Origin: Scalesia atractyloides
Taxonomy: Eukaryota > Streptophyta > Magnoliopsida > Asterales > Asteraceae
Assembly: GCA_947069175.1 (NCBI GenBank)
Contig: CAMTDV010000002.1
Coordinates: 8,845,054 to 8,909,053, forward strand
Direction: 5' to 3'
DNA: 64,000 nt
This document shows positions 1 through 11,386 of this stretch, piece by piece. A program made the position numbers and the translations under genes. The notes beneath the pieces are model-generated. The model was not told the origin of the DNA and made no database searches. It saw only the letters and a program-made list of their open reading frames with translations. Within the stretch, counting starts at the first letter, position 1, and the number at the start of each line of letters is the position of its first letter.

Positions 1-889
1 ACGTTCTATAAACTCAGCATGTAGTTCTTGCTTACCAAAAGAAGTTTTACCTTCCATGTCATTCAGTGCAAATGTTGTGGAAATTGAAGATGGGGAAATT
101 TGAACAATGGGTTCTCCAATCTTGGAAATGATAGCATATGGCTTGTTCTTTTGAGATTCGAGTTTGGCATTTGCCAAGAACTGCCGGAGTGTATCCACAT
201 AAATTGGTGCATTTGCAAGATGATGTTTTTGTATTTAAAGGATGTGAGAACATCAATTATTGGATGGAACAAAGTATTATTGTTGGTTTTCTCAAATGTG
301 GGGAGGTAGTTATATGGGAGTTTGATGTTTAGAGCCATGATCGGAGATGATATTGAGAAGAAGTGAAGGAGATGATAGTAATGAAAACCGCTTTTGAGAA
401 GTTTGAATTCAAGACGACAAGTAAAAAGCTTTGTTTGGATGGAACAGTGATATATAAAGGGAAAAAGTAAATGCTAACATGGCATCGGTTTCAAAGATCT
501 GATGGCTAACATCTGTACACGTGTAGCCTCTGATGGATAATGGATGACAATTTTTAGGGAAACAGCTGCTAGAAACCAGTAGTGGTTGAGAACATTGGTC
601 ATGAACAGTGGTGATATTACTTTATCAGAGGATAGATATCAGTGGATAAGGCAAAATTGTGGTTTAGCCCAAGTAGTGGATGTGAACAGTGGACAAGGAT
701 AGTAGAGGTTACATTTATCAGTGGATAAAAATTTAAGCCAAAACAGAGGTTTTGAAAAATAGTGGATTCGAATAGACTTTAGGAATTATTGAAAATATTT
801 TCAATTTATCTATTTTTAAAGATGGATTTTTGATTTTCTGAAAACATTTTAATGCCTTTTATTCATGGAAAACAAAAATTTTGCTTTAA
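1..889. other. Flank downstream of copia pol; no gene recognised
   Basis: No convincing coding sequence is seen. The stretch lies beyond the RNase H end of the minus-strand copia remnant and may be its untranslated 3' region or LTR. Around 600-760 the motif cagtgga/agtggat recurs irregularly. No LTR boundary, PPT or target duplication could be placed. Confidence 0.4.
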
Positions 890-2309
890 TCCATGTTAAG
901 CATGCCAATCCTAGAGATCAAGCTTTCAAAGGTAGATGTATCTAAAGCTTTTGTTAGAACATCTGTCAGCTAATCCTTAGGTTGAACATGATACAGAGAA
1001 ATCAAACCTTTTTCATAGCAATCCCTCACAAAGTGATGTCTGATGTCAATGTGCTTGATTGTTGAACGTGAGACTTAGATTTTTAATTATGTTTTCAGTT
1101 GCTTGACTATCTAACATGAGAGGAGTCTTTATAGCAGTTACACCAAAATCCAGCAATTGATTTTGAAGCCATAGGAGTTTAGCAGTGCAACTTGCAGTAG
1201 CAATTACTCGGCCTCACCTGTTGATGTTGAAAATGCAGCTTGCTTTTTGCTTTGCCAAGAAACTAAGCAATTGTCTAGAAATTGACAACCTCTTGAAGTT
1301 GACTTACTTGTGGCATGGCATCCAGCAAAATCACTATCTATGTAACCTAAAAGCTCAATATTCCCATTAGCAGGATACCAGATATCAAGTGTACGAGCAC
1401 CTTTTATGTATCTGAATATCTTTTTCACAGCAATAAGATTTGGCTTCCTAGGTACTGACTGGGATCTGGCACAAACACATGTTGCAAACATGATATCTGG
1501 CCTAGATGTTGTTAGGTACAATAAAGACCCAATCATGCTCCTATAAAGAGTGTGATCAACCAAGTCATCTTTTTCATCAATAGTGACCAGCTTTGATATG
1601 GCCATGAGTGTACTACATGGTTTACAATCATTAATATATAATTTGGTAAGTGATTCTTAGGCATACTTACTTTGATGAATGAAAGTACCATTTTGCAATT
1701 GCTTAACTTGGAGACCAAGAAAGCATTAGAGTTCACTCATAGCACTCATTTGAAACTCTGTTGTCGTGAGTTCTCTAAACTCTTCACACATGGCAGAGCA
1801 TGTGGATCCGAAAATGATCTCATCCACATAAATTTGGACAAGCATCAAATCTTTTCCTCTCCATTTTAAAAACAAAGTTTTATCAGTTTTACCTCTTGTA
1901 AAGCCTATGGATAAGAGAAAAGTGGAGAGAGTTTCATACCAGGCTCTAGGTGCTTGTTTCAAGCCATATAAAGCTTTGTTTAGCTTGTAAACATGATTTG
2001 GATAAAAAAAACATCTTCAAAACCAGGGGGTTGGCATACATATACCTCTTCCTTAATCTTGCCATATAGAAATGCACACTTTATATTCATTTGATACACC
2101 TTGATGTTGTGGTTGGCAGCAAAGGCTAAGAACCATCTGATGGCTTCTAATCTTGCAACTGGAGCAAATGTTTCATCATAATCAATTCCCGCTTCTTGTA
2201 TGTAACCTTGAACCACAAGCCTAGCTTTGTTCTTGACAACAATGCCCCTTTCATATGTTTTGTTCTTGAAGACCCATTTTGTGTCAATTGGACATATATC
2301 CTTAGGCAA
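890..2309 (-). pseudogene. copia reverse transcriptase / RNase H (broken)
   Basis: The RT fingers segment (2309-1980) contains KARLVVQGY and the palm motif, here YQMNIKCAFLYG, where the usual catalytic Asp of QMDVK is Asn. After a frameshift, 1962-1726 carries MLVQIYVDEIIFGST; the normal YVDD box is YVDE. RNase H follows with SRPDIMFATCVCARSQ and DSDFAGC...KSTSRGCQFL (1605-1204), and a degraded tail runs to about 890. Two substituted RT catalytic acids plus frameshifts mean no activity. Identification of the family is firm from these motifs. Confidence 0.88.
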
Positions 2310-2385
2310 TGGTACAAGTTCTCATACTTGTTGTCTTTTGAACTGTAGAGCTCTTCTTGCATGGCCTCTACCCAACTATTGTCTT

Positions 2386-4133
2386 TTAGTGCCTCTTGGT
2401 ACTTGATAGGCTGTGAGAGTGATAGAAAACTAGCAAAAAGACAATTTTTTTGGGATTGACTTCTTGTGAGAACCCTTCATTGATGTTGCCAATAATTTGG
2501 TCAGATGGATAGTTTTTAAGGTAGATTAGATCTCCCTTATATGGAACAATGGCATTTTGAGGTGAAGGCTGCAGATGGAAATCCTCTGAACTAACATATT
2601 TTTTGTTCAAAGAAATAGGACTTTTATCAACAGTGGTTTGACTTGAAGAGGTGGCCGAAGCTTGAGGATCAACAACTGTTGATGTAGTAGCGGCAGAGTT
2701 TTGACCAGTGTTTTGAACATCTACTCCTCTGGTTGTGGAAGTGACTTTGTATTGTGGAACCACAATGTCAAATCCATAATCTTGAAGTGAAGACTGTGGT
2801 GTACCTGCATTGTTAGTCTTGGTAGACACATCTTCAAATGTAAATTTATCTAAATCAAACAGTTCAGCAGGATTTGCTGAGATTTTTAATGAAGAAAGTT
2901 CAATGAACTTTTCATTCAAGGTCTCTTCCACACACCTAGTCCTTAAATTAAAGACTCTGTAGGCTTTAGCAGTGGTTGAGTATCCCAGAAATAACCACAA
3001 TCTACTTTGGCTGCAAATTTTGAAATTGAATCTTTTAACTTTAAAATGAAACATGGGCAACCAAAGATTTTAAAATATGAGATCAAAGGTTTGATTTTGA
3101 ACAGAATTTCATAAGCAGTCTTTTGATGTCTAGGGTTAATCAAAACTCTGTTCTAGACATAGCAGGCAATGTTTACAGCCTCAGCCCAAAAAGACAAGGG
3201 TAAATCTGAGTCTGCAAGCATTGTTCTAGCAGCTTCAATTAAAGTTATATTTTTCCTTTCAACCACCCCATTTTGTTATTGTGTCCTTGGGATGCTATAT
3301 TGCCTAACAATCCCTTTTGACACACAGAAATATTCCAACTCCTTATTTTTAAACTTTGTTCCGTTGTTACTCCTAAAGACTTTGACTGGTAGGTCAAATT
3401 GCTTTTCAACTTGTTTTACAAAATTTTGCAAAATACATGCAGTCTCATATTTGCAGTGCATGAAATAAATCCATGTAAACCTTGAAAAATCATCAACTAT
3501 GACAAGACAATATCTCTTCTTTTTAAGACTCATGATTTTTACAAGGCCAAACAAGTCCATGTCTAGCAATTACAAACACTAGCTTGTTTTGGACTCTTCA
3601 ATTGATTTGTATGAACTTTTATGTTGTTTACCTTTTAAACAGGAAACACAGTATTTATCACAGGTGAATTGTTTTCATGGAAGACCTCTTACAAGGCCTT
3701 GTTTTGAGAATGTGGTGATAGTTTTAAGATTTGTGTGACCAAGTCTTCTATGTCATAGTTCTTTATCTTTGTTAGAAACAACTGAGTACAGACATGCGGT
3801 GGACGTTGGATTATCTTTCAACATATCAACCACATACATATTTCCACTCCTGTGAGCAACAAGCTGTGCTTTGCTCTCAGCTATGATTTGATCAATCTTT
3901 TTAACCATTTATGGCCCAATAATTTGACAAGTTTTCTTAGTGAAGAATGACCATAGCCTTTATCACTCATTAAGATACACTAAGAAGATTAAATTTCAGA
4001 TTGTCAATAAGATTGACATGCTCAAACTTGAGTTTCCCAGCCTGGATCCTGACCCTAACACCTTTTCTTTTGAATTGTTACCAAAAGATATATCACCTCC
4101 TCCATGTGCCATGAAATCTTTGAGTAGGGCTCT
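2386..4133 (-). pseudogene. copia protease end, GAG-pre-integrase and integrase (broken)
   Basis: At 4133-4030 the reading contains the GGGDISFGNN-type segment that follows the copia protease active site. At about 3740-3620 are the GAG-pre-integrase motifs HRRLGHTN and CDKYCVSCLKGKQ, the histidine/cysteine zinc-binding head of integrase. The core follows at 3569-3276 with DLFG, VDDFSRFTW and FRSNNGTKF, and the integrase C-terminal region at 3060-2386. Where copia elements normally have the second catalytic Asp in a SDNG motif this copy has SNNG, so that Asp is lost. Several stops (for example 3750, 3680 and 3580) and frame changes show it is non-functional. Confidence 0.85.
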
Positions 4134-4486
4134 ACGTAGGACCTTTCAAGATACTCGAAAGAGTAGGTCCTGTAGCATACAAGCTTGACCTACCAGAAAA
4201 GCTTAACATAATTCATCCCATGTTTCACGTATCAAACTTGAAAAAGTGCCTCGCCGATGAAAACCTCCATATTCCCCTAGAAGACATTCAAATCGATGAG
4301 TCAATGCACTTCGTCGAAAGACCAGTAGAAATCATGGATTTCGGTGAGAAGCGCTTAAGGCGAAGTCGTATTCCAATCGTCAGGGTACGTTGGGAGTCAA
4401 AACGAGGACCTGAGTTTACTTGGGAACGTGAAGACTCAATGCGCGAAAAGTACCCGCATCTTTTTCCAGTTACAACTGCTACTTAA
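4130..4486 (+). pseudogene. Ty3/gypsy integrase C-terminus with chromodomain-like tail
   Basis: The frame begins with VGPF.ILERVGPVAYKL, the GPY/F module of Ty3/gypsy integrases, passes through HPMFHVSNLKKCLAD, and ends with a chromodomain-like segment (PVEIMD, RRSRIPIVRVRWES, GPEFTWERED) before a TAA stop at 4484-4486. These are the last about 115 residues of a polyprotein normally over 1,000 residues long. The reading is open from about 4190 to the stop, with the 5' part cut off by the copia junction. The tail would target insertion to chromatin in intact chromoviruses. Confidence 0.88.
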
Positions 4487-4504
4487 ATTTCCGGACGAAA
4501 TTTC

Positions 4505-4520
4505 TAAAAGTAGGGGATAC
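4505..4520 (+). other. Polypurine tract of gypsy element
   Basis: A purine-rich stretch (aaaagtaggggatac) sits directly before the LTR start TGTAACA at 4521, the position expected for the plus-strand primer. Confidence 0.6.
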
Positions 4521-4747
4521 TGTAACATCGGTGTAAAACGGGTCTCAAAAACCCGCACCATTTCCATTAATCAAGTGTATTTTTTTTAATTTTTTTTATT
4601 TTGTTTAAAATGGTAAATTTATACATACATAATTAATCTAATGATATAATAAAATAATTAATCAATTTATAATTAATAATATCATATGATTAAATATAGA
4701 TTTAGCAAATTAAATAAATAAATTAAAACACCAAAAAAAGGGGTAAA

Positions 4748-4818
4748 CCGGGAATCGAACCCGGGTCACCCGAGTAACCGCACAACACAAACACCACCGG
4801 GACACACGCACCACTTGG
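4748..4818 (-). other. tRNA-like module 1 of gypsy LTR (antisense to LTR)
   Basis: On the minus strand a perfect T arm is visible: 5-bp stem CCGGG/CCCGG around the 7-nt loop TTCGATT (4748-4764), giving the B-box GGTTCGATTCC. The upstream half (to 4818) is degenerate, so no full cloverleaf is drawn. The solo LTR has a better preserved counterpart at 56251-56331. Confidence 0.5.
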
Positions 4819-5044
4819 TAAGATTTTGAAATCATCTTATATAAACATACGAAAACGAATGTTTCCTGCAAGTTCAAATCAGCAAAATAAACCGCCGATT
4901 TCGCCCTTGTCTCTGAAATCTGGTAAGCACCGGCTGTCAATCCGCGTTAATCATTTCCGAGTTTGATTCAATCCATCCTAATTGCAATCACCCAATTCGG
5001 TTTCTAAAACTGAAATCGAGCCCCCCCCCCCCCTTTGTTCAATC

Positions 5045-5052
5045 TATAAATA
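5045..5052 (+). promoter_or_regulatory. TATA-like box in gypsy LTR
   Basis: tataaata lies about 525 bp into the LTR, followed by a pyrimidine-rich stretch (5060-5100) that could hold the transcription start. Position and composition are the only evidence. Confidence 0.35.
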
Positions 5053-5368
5053 CTGACCCAATCCCACTATCCAACTCGCTCAATTCTTTCCCCTCTAATC
5101 ATAAGTTTACTCTGCTCAAACCTGTTTCACCGGAAACCGCAGCCTGTCACCGGAAATTAACTCGCCGGAAAACTCACTGCCAACCGGTAACTGTTCTTTA
5201 CTTTCGAATTCAGTTCGTATATTATTTCATTTCATTTCGGTAACTTCAAAAGTACAGCAAGCAAGTTAATCGAGTTTTGAAACCAAGAACGTATTATGGA
5301 ATCAATTTAAAATGGAGAGGACGAAGTGGCTTAAGTGTTTTTATGAAATTAAATCCTAAGTTTTAACC

Positions 5369-5436
5369 GGGTTAGACACACAGTCCAGTGGTGGACTGTG
5401 TGCAAACACGACACTCACGTCCCCGGTTCGAGTCTG
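5369..5436 (+). other. tRNA-like module 2 of gypsy LTR
   Basis: Lead GGGTTAGACA (5369-5378), then an 11-bp perfect hairpin CACACAGTCCA / TGGACTGTGTG (5377-5387 with 5392-5402, 4-nt loop), then a B-box/T-loop-like GGTTCGAGTC at 5425-5434. Confidence 0.6.
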
Positions 5437-5523
5437 GTTCATGACCGTATAACTGTTATATAACAGTTTTTATTTTTGATAAATTATAACATTTAGCAGT
5501 ATAATATAAAATCAAGTTTCATT

Positions 5524-5592
5524 GGGTTAGACACCCAGCCCGGTTGGTTGGGCTGGGTGCATCACATCGCCAAGGTCACGGGTTCGAGCACT
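5524..5592 (+). other. tRNA-like module 3 of gypsy LTR
   Basis: Lead GGGTTAGA, 10-bp perfect hairpin CACCCAGCCC / GGGCTGGGTG (5532-5541 with 5550-5559, 8-nt loop), then GGTTCGAGCA at 5581-5590. The stem differs at several positions from module 2 yet stays fully paired. Spacing from module 2 is about 155 bp. Confidence 0.6.
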
Positions 5593-5693
5593 GTGACACG
5601 CACCGGTCGGATTACTTAAACCCTTTTTGTAAATTTAATTAAATTATAAATAATCTAAAGTGTGTATAATATAATTAAAATCCAGAATATGAC

Positions 5694-5761
5694 GGGTTAG
5701 ACACGTAGCTCAGTTCGAAGAGCTGTGTGCACGTGAACGTGAGGTCCCGGGTTCGACTCTG
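5694..5761 (+). other. tRNA-like module 4 of gypsy LTR (A-box and B-box like)
   Basis: Lead GGGTTAGA, 10-pair hairpin CACGTAGCTC / GAGCTGTGTG (5702-5711 with 5720-5729, with two G-T pairs, 8-nt loop). TAGCTCAGTTCGAAGAGC closely resembles a tRNA D arm/A-box. GGTTCGACTC at 5750-5759 is the B-box-like element. Its homologue at 55005-55070 has an even better A-box. Confidence 0.65.
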
Positions 5762-6961
5762 CATACGCGCATACCTGCTCCCGTCGAACCGGTCTGACAG
5801 GCTTGTCAGACTGACAAGATTTGTATATTATTTTATTATTTTTTTATTTATTTATTTTATATTAATATTTTAATTCTAAGGTTTTTATTTAAAAGAAAAA
5901 TCAAATAAAAGGTTTAAGAATATACATTTTCAAGGGTCTAGAATATCAACACAAGCCACAAAAATAACCTAAAAACCTAAACAAAGGATTTTAACCTAAA
6001 TAATAATTTATTTATTTACCGAATTACCACGTTATTATTTCTAGGTTAGTACTCCTTCATCAGATAAATTCCCAACTCGTGCGCTCTCTTTACCGCTCAG
6101 GAATACGCACCCAAGGTGAGTGAATCTCTACAAATTCCCCGTCTTATTCACGTTTTGGGGTGTATCATGTGTCGTACAATTCCTTTATTTTATTTAAACA
6201 CTTGTGCTTATATCATCTTGTGATCAAATGTGTAATGGTTGTTGTGTGAATATTATGTGGATTAAATTTATCATTTCAGTGCACTCATTTCATAGGCCCA
6301 TCAGTTCCTCGTGGGATACGGGTTGAGCATCAGGTGCCTCATTAGATCGGCTCTGTTTGATTGAGCCTTGATCTCAAATACATCATCATTCATGTCATAT
6401 ATTCATTCAATGTGGTTTGTGATTGTTTACATATATATATTTGCTCACATGTGATTTATGCACGAATTTTCTTTAAATAAATAAAACAAGCAATTATTTA
6501 AAATGCTTTATCAAGGTTCACTCGCCAACTTTTGTTGACCCAGAATCTCCCCTGTTTTACACATGATACAGGTGATCCGGTTGAGGAAAGAAACACTTAG
6601 GATGGCCTAGAAGAATAAACAAGATATTGCGTTGGAATAAACATTTAGATTTTTTTTTTTTTTTTGTATTTGTATGAACCTTGTTTATTGGATATTTGAA
6701 TTTGTAATTTGATTTTAATAAATATGAAACTTCTTAGTAAATATCATGAGCTTTGGTGACAACCCAATCATGCCCCGACTTTTATTCCGCTGCGGGTCAG
6801 GGTGTGACAGTATACAATCGTATGGTGTCATATACCAAGATTAAATGTAGTTGGTCCCGACACATGAATTAGTATGGTGTCATTTGGTATTATATATAAA
6901 AAAAATTATAGTTATATGCCTTTTGTGTGAATTTTTCTGTTTTTATTGTGTCTCATAGGTA

Positions 6962-7683
6962 ATGGTGCGGGAGACCGACATGACTATAAACTGTACATGC
7001 AAAAGATTCGAACAGTTTGGGCTGTTGTGCTCATACATATTCTGTGTGCTTAGGATGCTTGACGTCATGGAATTCCCACAACGATATAACCTTAGACGTT
7101 GGACGAGGGAGGTTGTTCCCAATAGCGCTCCTGGTGCAATTTTAGGTATGAACGAGAATGAAGATCGGTATAATGAAGTTAACCGGGTTGTACGTGAGAT
7201 AACATAATATACTGAGTCGGTTATTAACAAGCTTGTTACCAATTTCGATGCATTGTGCTCATTTAGGGATCATGTGGTTAAGTTTTTCGATTCAGCTGAT
7301 GAGGTCGTGGGTAATGCACCTCGCAAGAGTCGTAGGGAAAGGTTTGCTGAAATAACTGGTAATACACAACCATGTACAGTTACTATCGGGTCCCTGTTGG
7401 AACTAGATATAAAGGTATGGGTAAGCCGAAACGGATGAAGTCTAAACGTGAAATTGTAAAAAGCCAAACGGATTATAAGAGACGTCGTTTTCAAAACTGT
7501 TTTAGGTACGGTCATAACAGATGTACTTGTAAACACCCTAAAAGGAAAGAAAAAGATGCTAGTTCTGAGGAAGATGGGGGGAGAAGCGGACGAATCTGAC
7601 GAGGGAGTAGATGAGGATGAAGCAGACGAGGAGGAAGGAGAGGATTTGGGATTGTTGGATAAGTCTTTTTTTGTGTTGTCCAA
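6962..7683 (+). pseudogene. FAR1/MULE transposase C-terminal fragment
   Basis: The reading starts with INCTCKRFEQFGLLC, a SWIM zinc-finger (CxCx(n)CxH) of FAR1/FHY3 and MULE transposases, followed by LDVMEFPQRYNLRRWTRE, the conserved post-SWIM segment. The SWIM histidine is replaced: the motif reads LLCSYI rather than LLCxHI. An in-frame TAA stop at 7205-7207 interrupts the reading, which resumes in the same frame to about 7375. A frameshift then leads to a basic segment with a zinc-knuckle-like NCFRYGHNRCTC (about 7495) and an acidic tail to 7683. The N-terminal DNA-binding and DDE catalytic regions are absent. It probably belongs to the MULE that carried the neighbouring Ulp1 gene (inference). 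Confidence 0.75.
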
Positions 7684-7699
7684 AGTGGATTTCGGTTGA

Positions 7700-8160
7700 A
7701 CGCCTAAACTTCATTTGTTTTTGAAACATTTTACACTTGATTAGTTTTTTTCTTTTATGTGTGTTTTTTTACGTGTCAATTTCAAAAGTGTACATATTGC
7801 ATGGTGTTATAACAATGTATTTTGTCATGTATCGGAATGGATGGTATTTTTATATATCATATGGTGTCTTTTCAATTGGTTATTACGTTGTTCTTTTTAT
7901 TTAAATAGAGGTTCTGCCAACTGAATAGGTTTATTCCATGAGTTAGAGCAACCAAAATGAAATATGTACTAATGGTATAACTTGTAATTTACATGGTTGT
8001 TATTGTGTCTTTATGTAATAGGGTTTTGTTTTAAGCATATATACTTCTATTGTGATATTGTGTCGTTATGTTGTCATTTTTTTGTTGTTATAATCCTCCC
8101 TGATGGGGTAATCTCATCTGTTTTGAACGATATAAAATTAGTTTATTGCAGCAAAATATT
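7700..8160. other. Spacer between FAR1 fragment and palindrome
   Basis: AT-rich sequence with short repeats of 'atggtgt(c/t)' type and no coding potential that I can support. Confidence 0.4.
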
Positions 8161-9364
8161 TTAGAAACTAAAAAAACGCAAAAAAAATAATCAAATGTCA
8201 CACCATTTTTGAAAATAAAAAACACCAAAAAATAATCATATGTCACACCATTGTTTAGAGCAACCAAATCGAAATATGTACCAACTGGATTAAGTTGTTG
8301 TTTGAAACCTACATTATACCGTCCAACCTGCGACAAATCCTCTGGATTGCATTTTCTTCAAGTTTCACCCTTTCATCCACGTCAAAACATGCAAACTCTC
8401 TAACTTCTTTCTCTACAATTACTCGTTCGGTGTTCACCTCACTAAGAAGCATTTTTTGATACATACTTCTTGAGTAGATTGGTGATTTCCTTACTTTGAT
8501 TTTCTAAGACTTCCCCCTTTGTGTTTCTCTCTGCTGATAATCCACACTTCCACTCTTTCACGCTTGTTCCTATATAAGACAAAAGACATGTGTTTTCGTA
8601 AGCAGATACACTCATGCTCCCGCACTTACAGGTATTTTTTTCAATAGACGAGGTAACCTGTAGCTTACCGTTGTAAGTCTCCATATGTCGCATCAAGAAA
8701 ATACCACAGTCGGTCCCATTAAATAGTGTCTGCCATGGGAATTCCAGTCTAACGGGTTTGGTAACTCTTTGTTTCGCAGCTACTACCGGCTGTATATGGC
8801 TAAGGAACCCACAAAATGCACTTACTGAAATAATACATCCGGTAATGTCAAATATTATTGTTTTTTTACAATCTATAAATATAGTTATGTATATATCTGA
8901 GTTGACCGTACCATCTTTTCGACCGTCCCACCGTATATGTCTTCTATACCCGCATCCTCCTCTATGTTGTCGATGATCAATATTTGGCTCGTTGTCAAGT
9001 TGAAAAAAAAGCAGAAAGTAGTGTTCTCATTCAAGATAGGGATGTATACCATCTGGAAACCTTTAAAGGTTTTTTTGTTCCGTACCGACTAGCACATACT
9101 TCATGTTCTCAGCAAACTTTGATATCCGGTCTTTTCCAGGCAAGTCGAACTCTTTTTCTAGCAGCATATGTTTATTTTATTTTTTTTTATCAAACATTGT
9201 TAGATGATATGGTGTTATTATGTTTTTTTCAAACCACAACAGTTGTAACATCAAAACAGTATTATAACACTGGTCAATTTTTTTAAACAGCACCAAAACA
9301 GAATTAACAACATCAAGTCATATGTATGCCCATAACTCATAAAAACATTGTTTGGAACTCACAT

Positions 9365-9850
9365 TAGTTATAACAGAAATAACACCATGAAAGAACATTA
9401 GTTTTAACAGAACTCACACCACAAATATATACGCAGGCATACAAACACCAGAACAGTAGTATAACACATGTCAACACTTTAGACAGTATCAAAACACAAT
9501 TAACACCATAAATAATAAAGAACATATAAAAACACTTCAACAGTTATTGTAGAAAGAACATAGAATCAAACACTAGTTTTAACAGCAGTATAACACATGA
9601 AAGAACTTATATAAGCACACATAGAAACACCAGATGGCATACAACTTACATTTAGTTATAACACCATGAAAGAACATCAGTTTTAACAGAACTCACACCA
9701 CAAATATATACGCAGACATACAAACACCAAAACAGTAGTATAACACATGTCAACACTTTAGACACCATTAAAACACAATTAACACCATAAATAATAAAGA
9801 ACATATAAAAACACTTCAACAGTTATTGTAGAAAGAACTTAGAATCAATG
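9365..9850. repeat. Tandem duplication, period about 279 bp
   Basis: The stretch from about 9381 (aacaccatgaaagaaca) recurs from about 9660, continuing through acgcag(g/a)catacaaacacca and gaacatataaaaacacttc. Related 'taacacca/aaaacacc' sequence appears inverted at 13850-14110 and again at 15970-16330. Confidence 0.75.
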
Positions 9851-11386
9851 CAGGTTCTAAAAACACCCCAAGTATTTTTTAGACACCACAAACATTATTG
9901 AAACATATCAAAGATTAGATACCAACATTCCAGCGTTGCAGAACAATTTTGGGGTTGTTCCCATCTTCCTCATTTTCTCCTCGTAGTTTAAGACTACAGC
10001 CCATGCACTTATGACATCAACATGTACCATGACACCTGGTATCATTGACTCGAATGGTGCCCTCCTCACCTACAGTTGACCATTATTGCTGAAAATGACA
10101 TCCATATAACACGAGAGACTTATTTTAATATTTGATTGATACGTACCACACGTTACGTACACCGCAGACTATACATCGTGCAACAATTTCTTCTGCCTTT
10201 TCTCGTCCGGCCCTCAACGAAACTACGCGACTAACATACGGCAACTGTAGCATAGGCGGCAAGATGATTGTCCTTTTTAGCCATGGTGTTTTAGTGTGCA
10301 TCGCAGTTTGCGCCACTTCACTACTTTCTTCATGAACCCAAACACTGTCAAGCCTCTTTGACAAGTTCAAGGCTTCAAGCCCTAAAACATTGAACCGTAT
10401 TTGGGGTGTTTTTTCAGTATACACCGCATCTATCGTTGCCTCTACCTCTGCCACAAATGACGACGTCATTGGTGAAAAGGGAGATTTTTTGTGCCATACA
10501 TTCATGATTTTTCATTTTTGAAGTAGTGTTATCACTGGTAAATGTTACACTACCTTCATGAGTTTTGACATCATGCGTGCTGGCCTTATTCGAATTAAGA
10601 TGTTTCAACTTCATTGCATTCCATTTCAATGTTTTTTTCTTCAATATCTCACTTTCTGGGTACATGGCACACGATTCCGCAATTGTCTCATTGATGTTGT
10701 GTACGCATCCTTCAAAATCTCTGAACAATTTATCCGAAAGGTTGCAATTATCCTGTATCAAAATCCGGTTAAACAACATTTTTGGTAAAACAATATATAT
10801 GGTATCAGTCTATTTACAACCTATTGTTTACTTACCACATCAGATTCCCTTTCAGATGCAGATGATGGCGATGGTGTGTCTCCGTATTGCGATATCATCG
10901 GCACACGGAACGCTCCATCTGGACCTACAAGCATGGCACACGTTTGGGTGTCAGTTTGTGTCAGTAAGTAGTCCGCACAATGCTTGTATATACCAAGGTG
11001 TGCGTCATCATCTTCAAATTCTGTAGTGCCTTCATTCACGTTCCTTTTTTCCTTTCCACTGCTCTTCTTCTCCGATCCACGCTTCCTTTTTCCTCCATTT
11101 TCTTCTGACTCGACATCTCTAGCTGATTTGTTTTTATGTTCCATCTCTGAAGCCAGCTCTTCAAACACGTCATCAGTTACTAATGCAATGAGAGGCGAAC
11201 TATGTGTTGAAGGTATTTTTTTTTTCTTCTCAATTGCATAGGCCATCTGACACATTGCATGGAAAAGAAGTTTATTACATTTCTACAAATGTTTAATGCA
11301 TGAATTCTTTTGTTTATGTTTTAATGAGTATTAACATACCATGAGTGAAACTATTGGGCCTCTGAAATCATCGTCGTCACCGTGCC

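Larger units (their letters stand above)
890..4133 (-). mobile_element. Ty1/copia retrotransposon remnant (pol only)
   Basis: The minus strand reads, in order, the end of the protease region (about 4133-3950), GAG-pre-integrase and integrase (3900-2386), reverse transcriptase (2309-1726) and RNase H (1605 to about 890). This PR-IN-RT-RH order defines Ty1/copia. Every domain is broken by stops or frameshifts and no LTR is visible on either side. The right end stops abruptly inside the protease segment at about 4130-4135, where Ty3/gypsy integrase sequence begins on the other strand. The element is therefore a truncated, dead copy; the clade was not assigned. Confidence 0.9.
4130..6809 (+). mobile_element. 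Ty3/gypsy element, 3' end plus LTR
   Basis: Only the last part of pol (4130-4486), a short untranslated stretch with a purine-rich tract, and one complete LTR (4521-6809) remain. Everything upstream was lost where the sequence switches to copia at about 4130. The LTR family is the same as the solo LTR at 53839-56514 (shared termini and internal landmarks). The integrase tail resembles chromovirus (Tekay-like) elements common in composites; that clade call is inference. Confidence 0.85.
4521..6809 (+). repeat. 3' LTR of Ty3/gypsy element (2,289 bp)
   Basis: The LTR begins TGTAACATC and ends GGGTGTGACA, with TG...CA termini. The second copy of the family (53839-56514, minus) has the same ends and shares the landmarks AAACGGG near the start, CGCACCCAA.GTGAGTGAATC (about 6107), CACGTTTTGGGGTGTATCATG (about 6150), the hairpin around GATCGGCTC (6345) and the end TCCGCTGCGGGTC.GGGTGTGACA. 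A TATA-like box lies at 5045. It contains four tRNA-like modules annotated separately, and a C12 run near 5022-5033. Confidence 0.85.

Noticed and set aside
100..332. Small open frames near the left edge as genes
   Set aside because: No recognisable motif, overlapping frames on both strands, and located in the copia flank.
4521..6809. The tRNA-like modules as independent SINE insertions
   Set aside because: Their order, spacing and orientation are the same in two LTRs and no TSDs or A-tails flank them; kept as an alternative to be tested.
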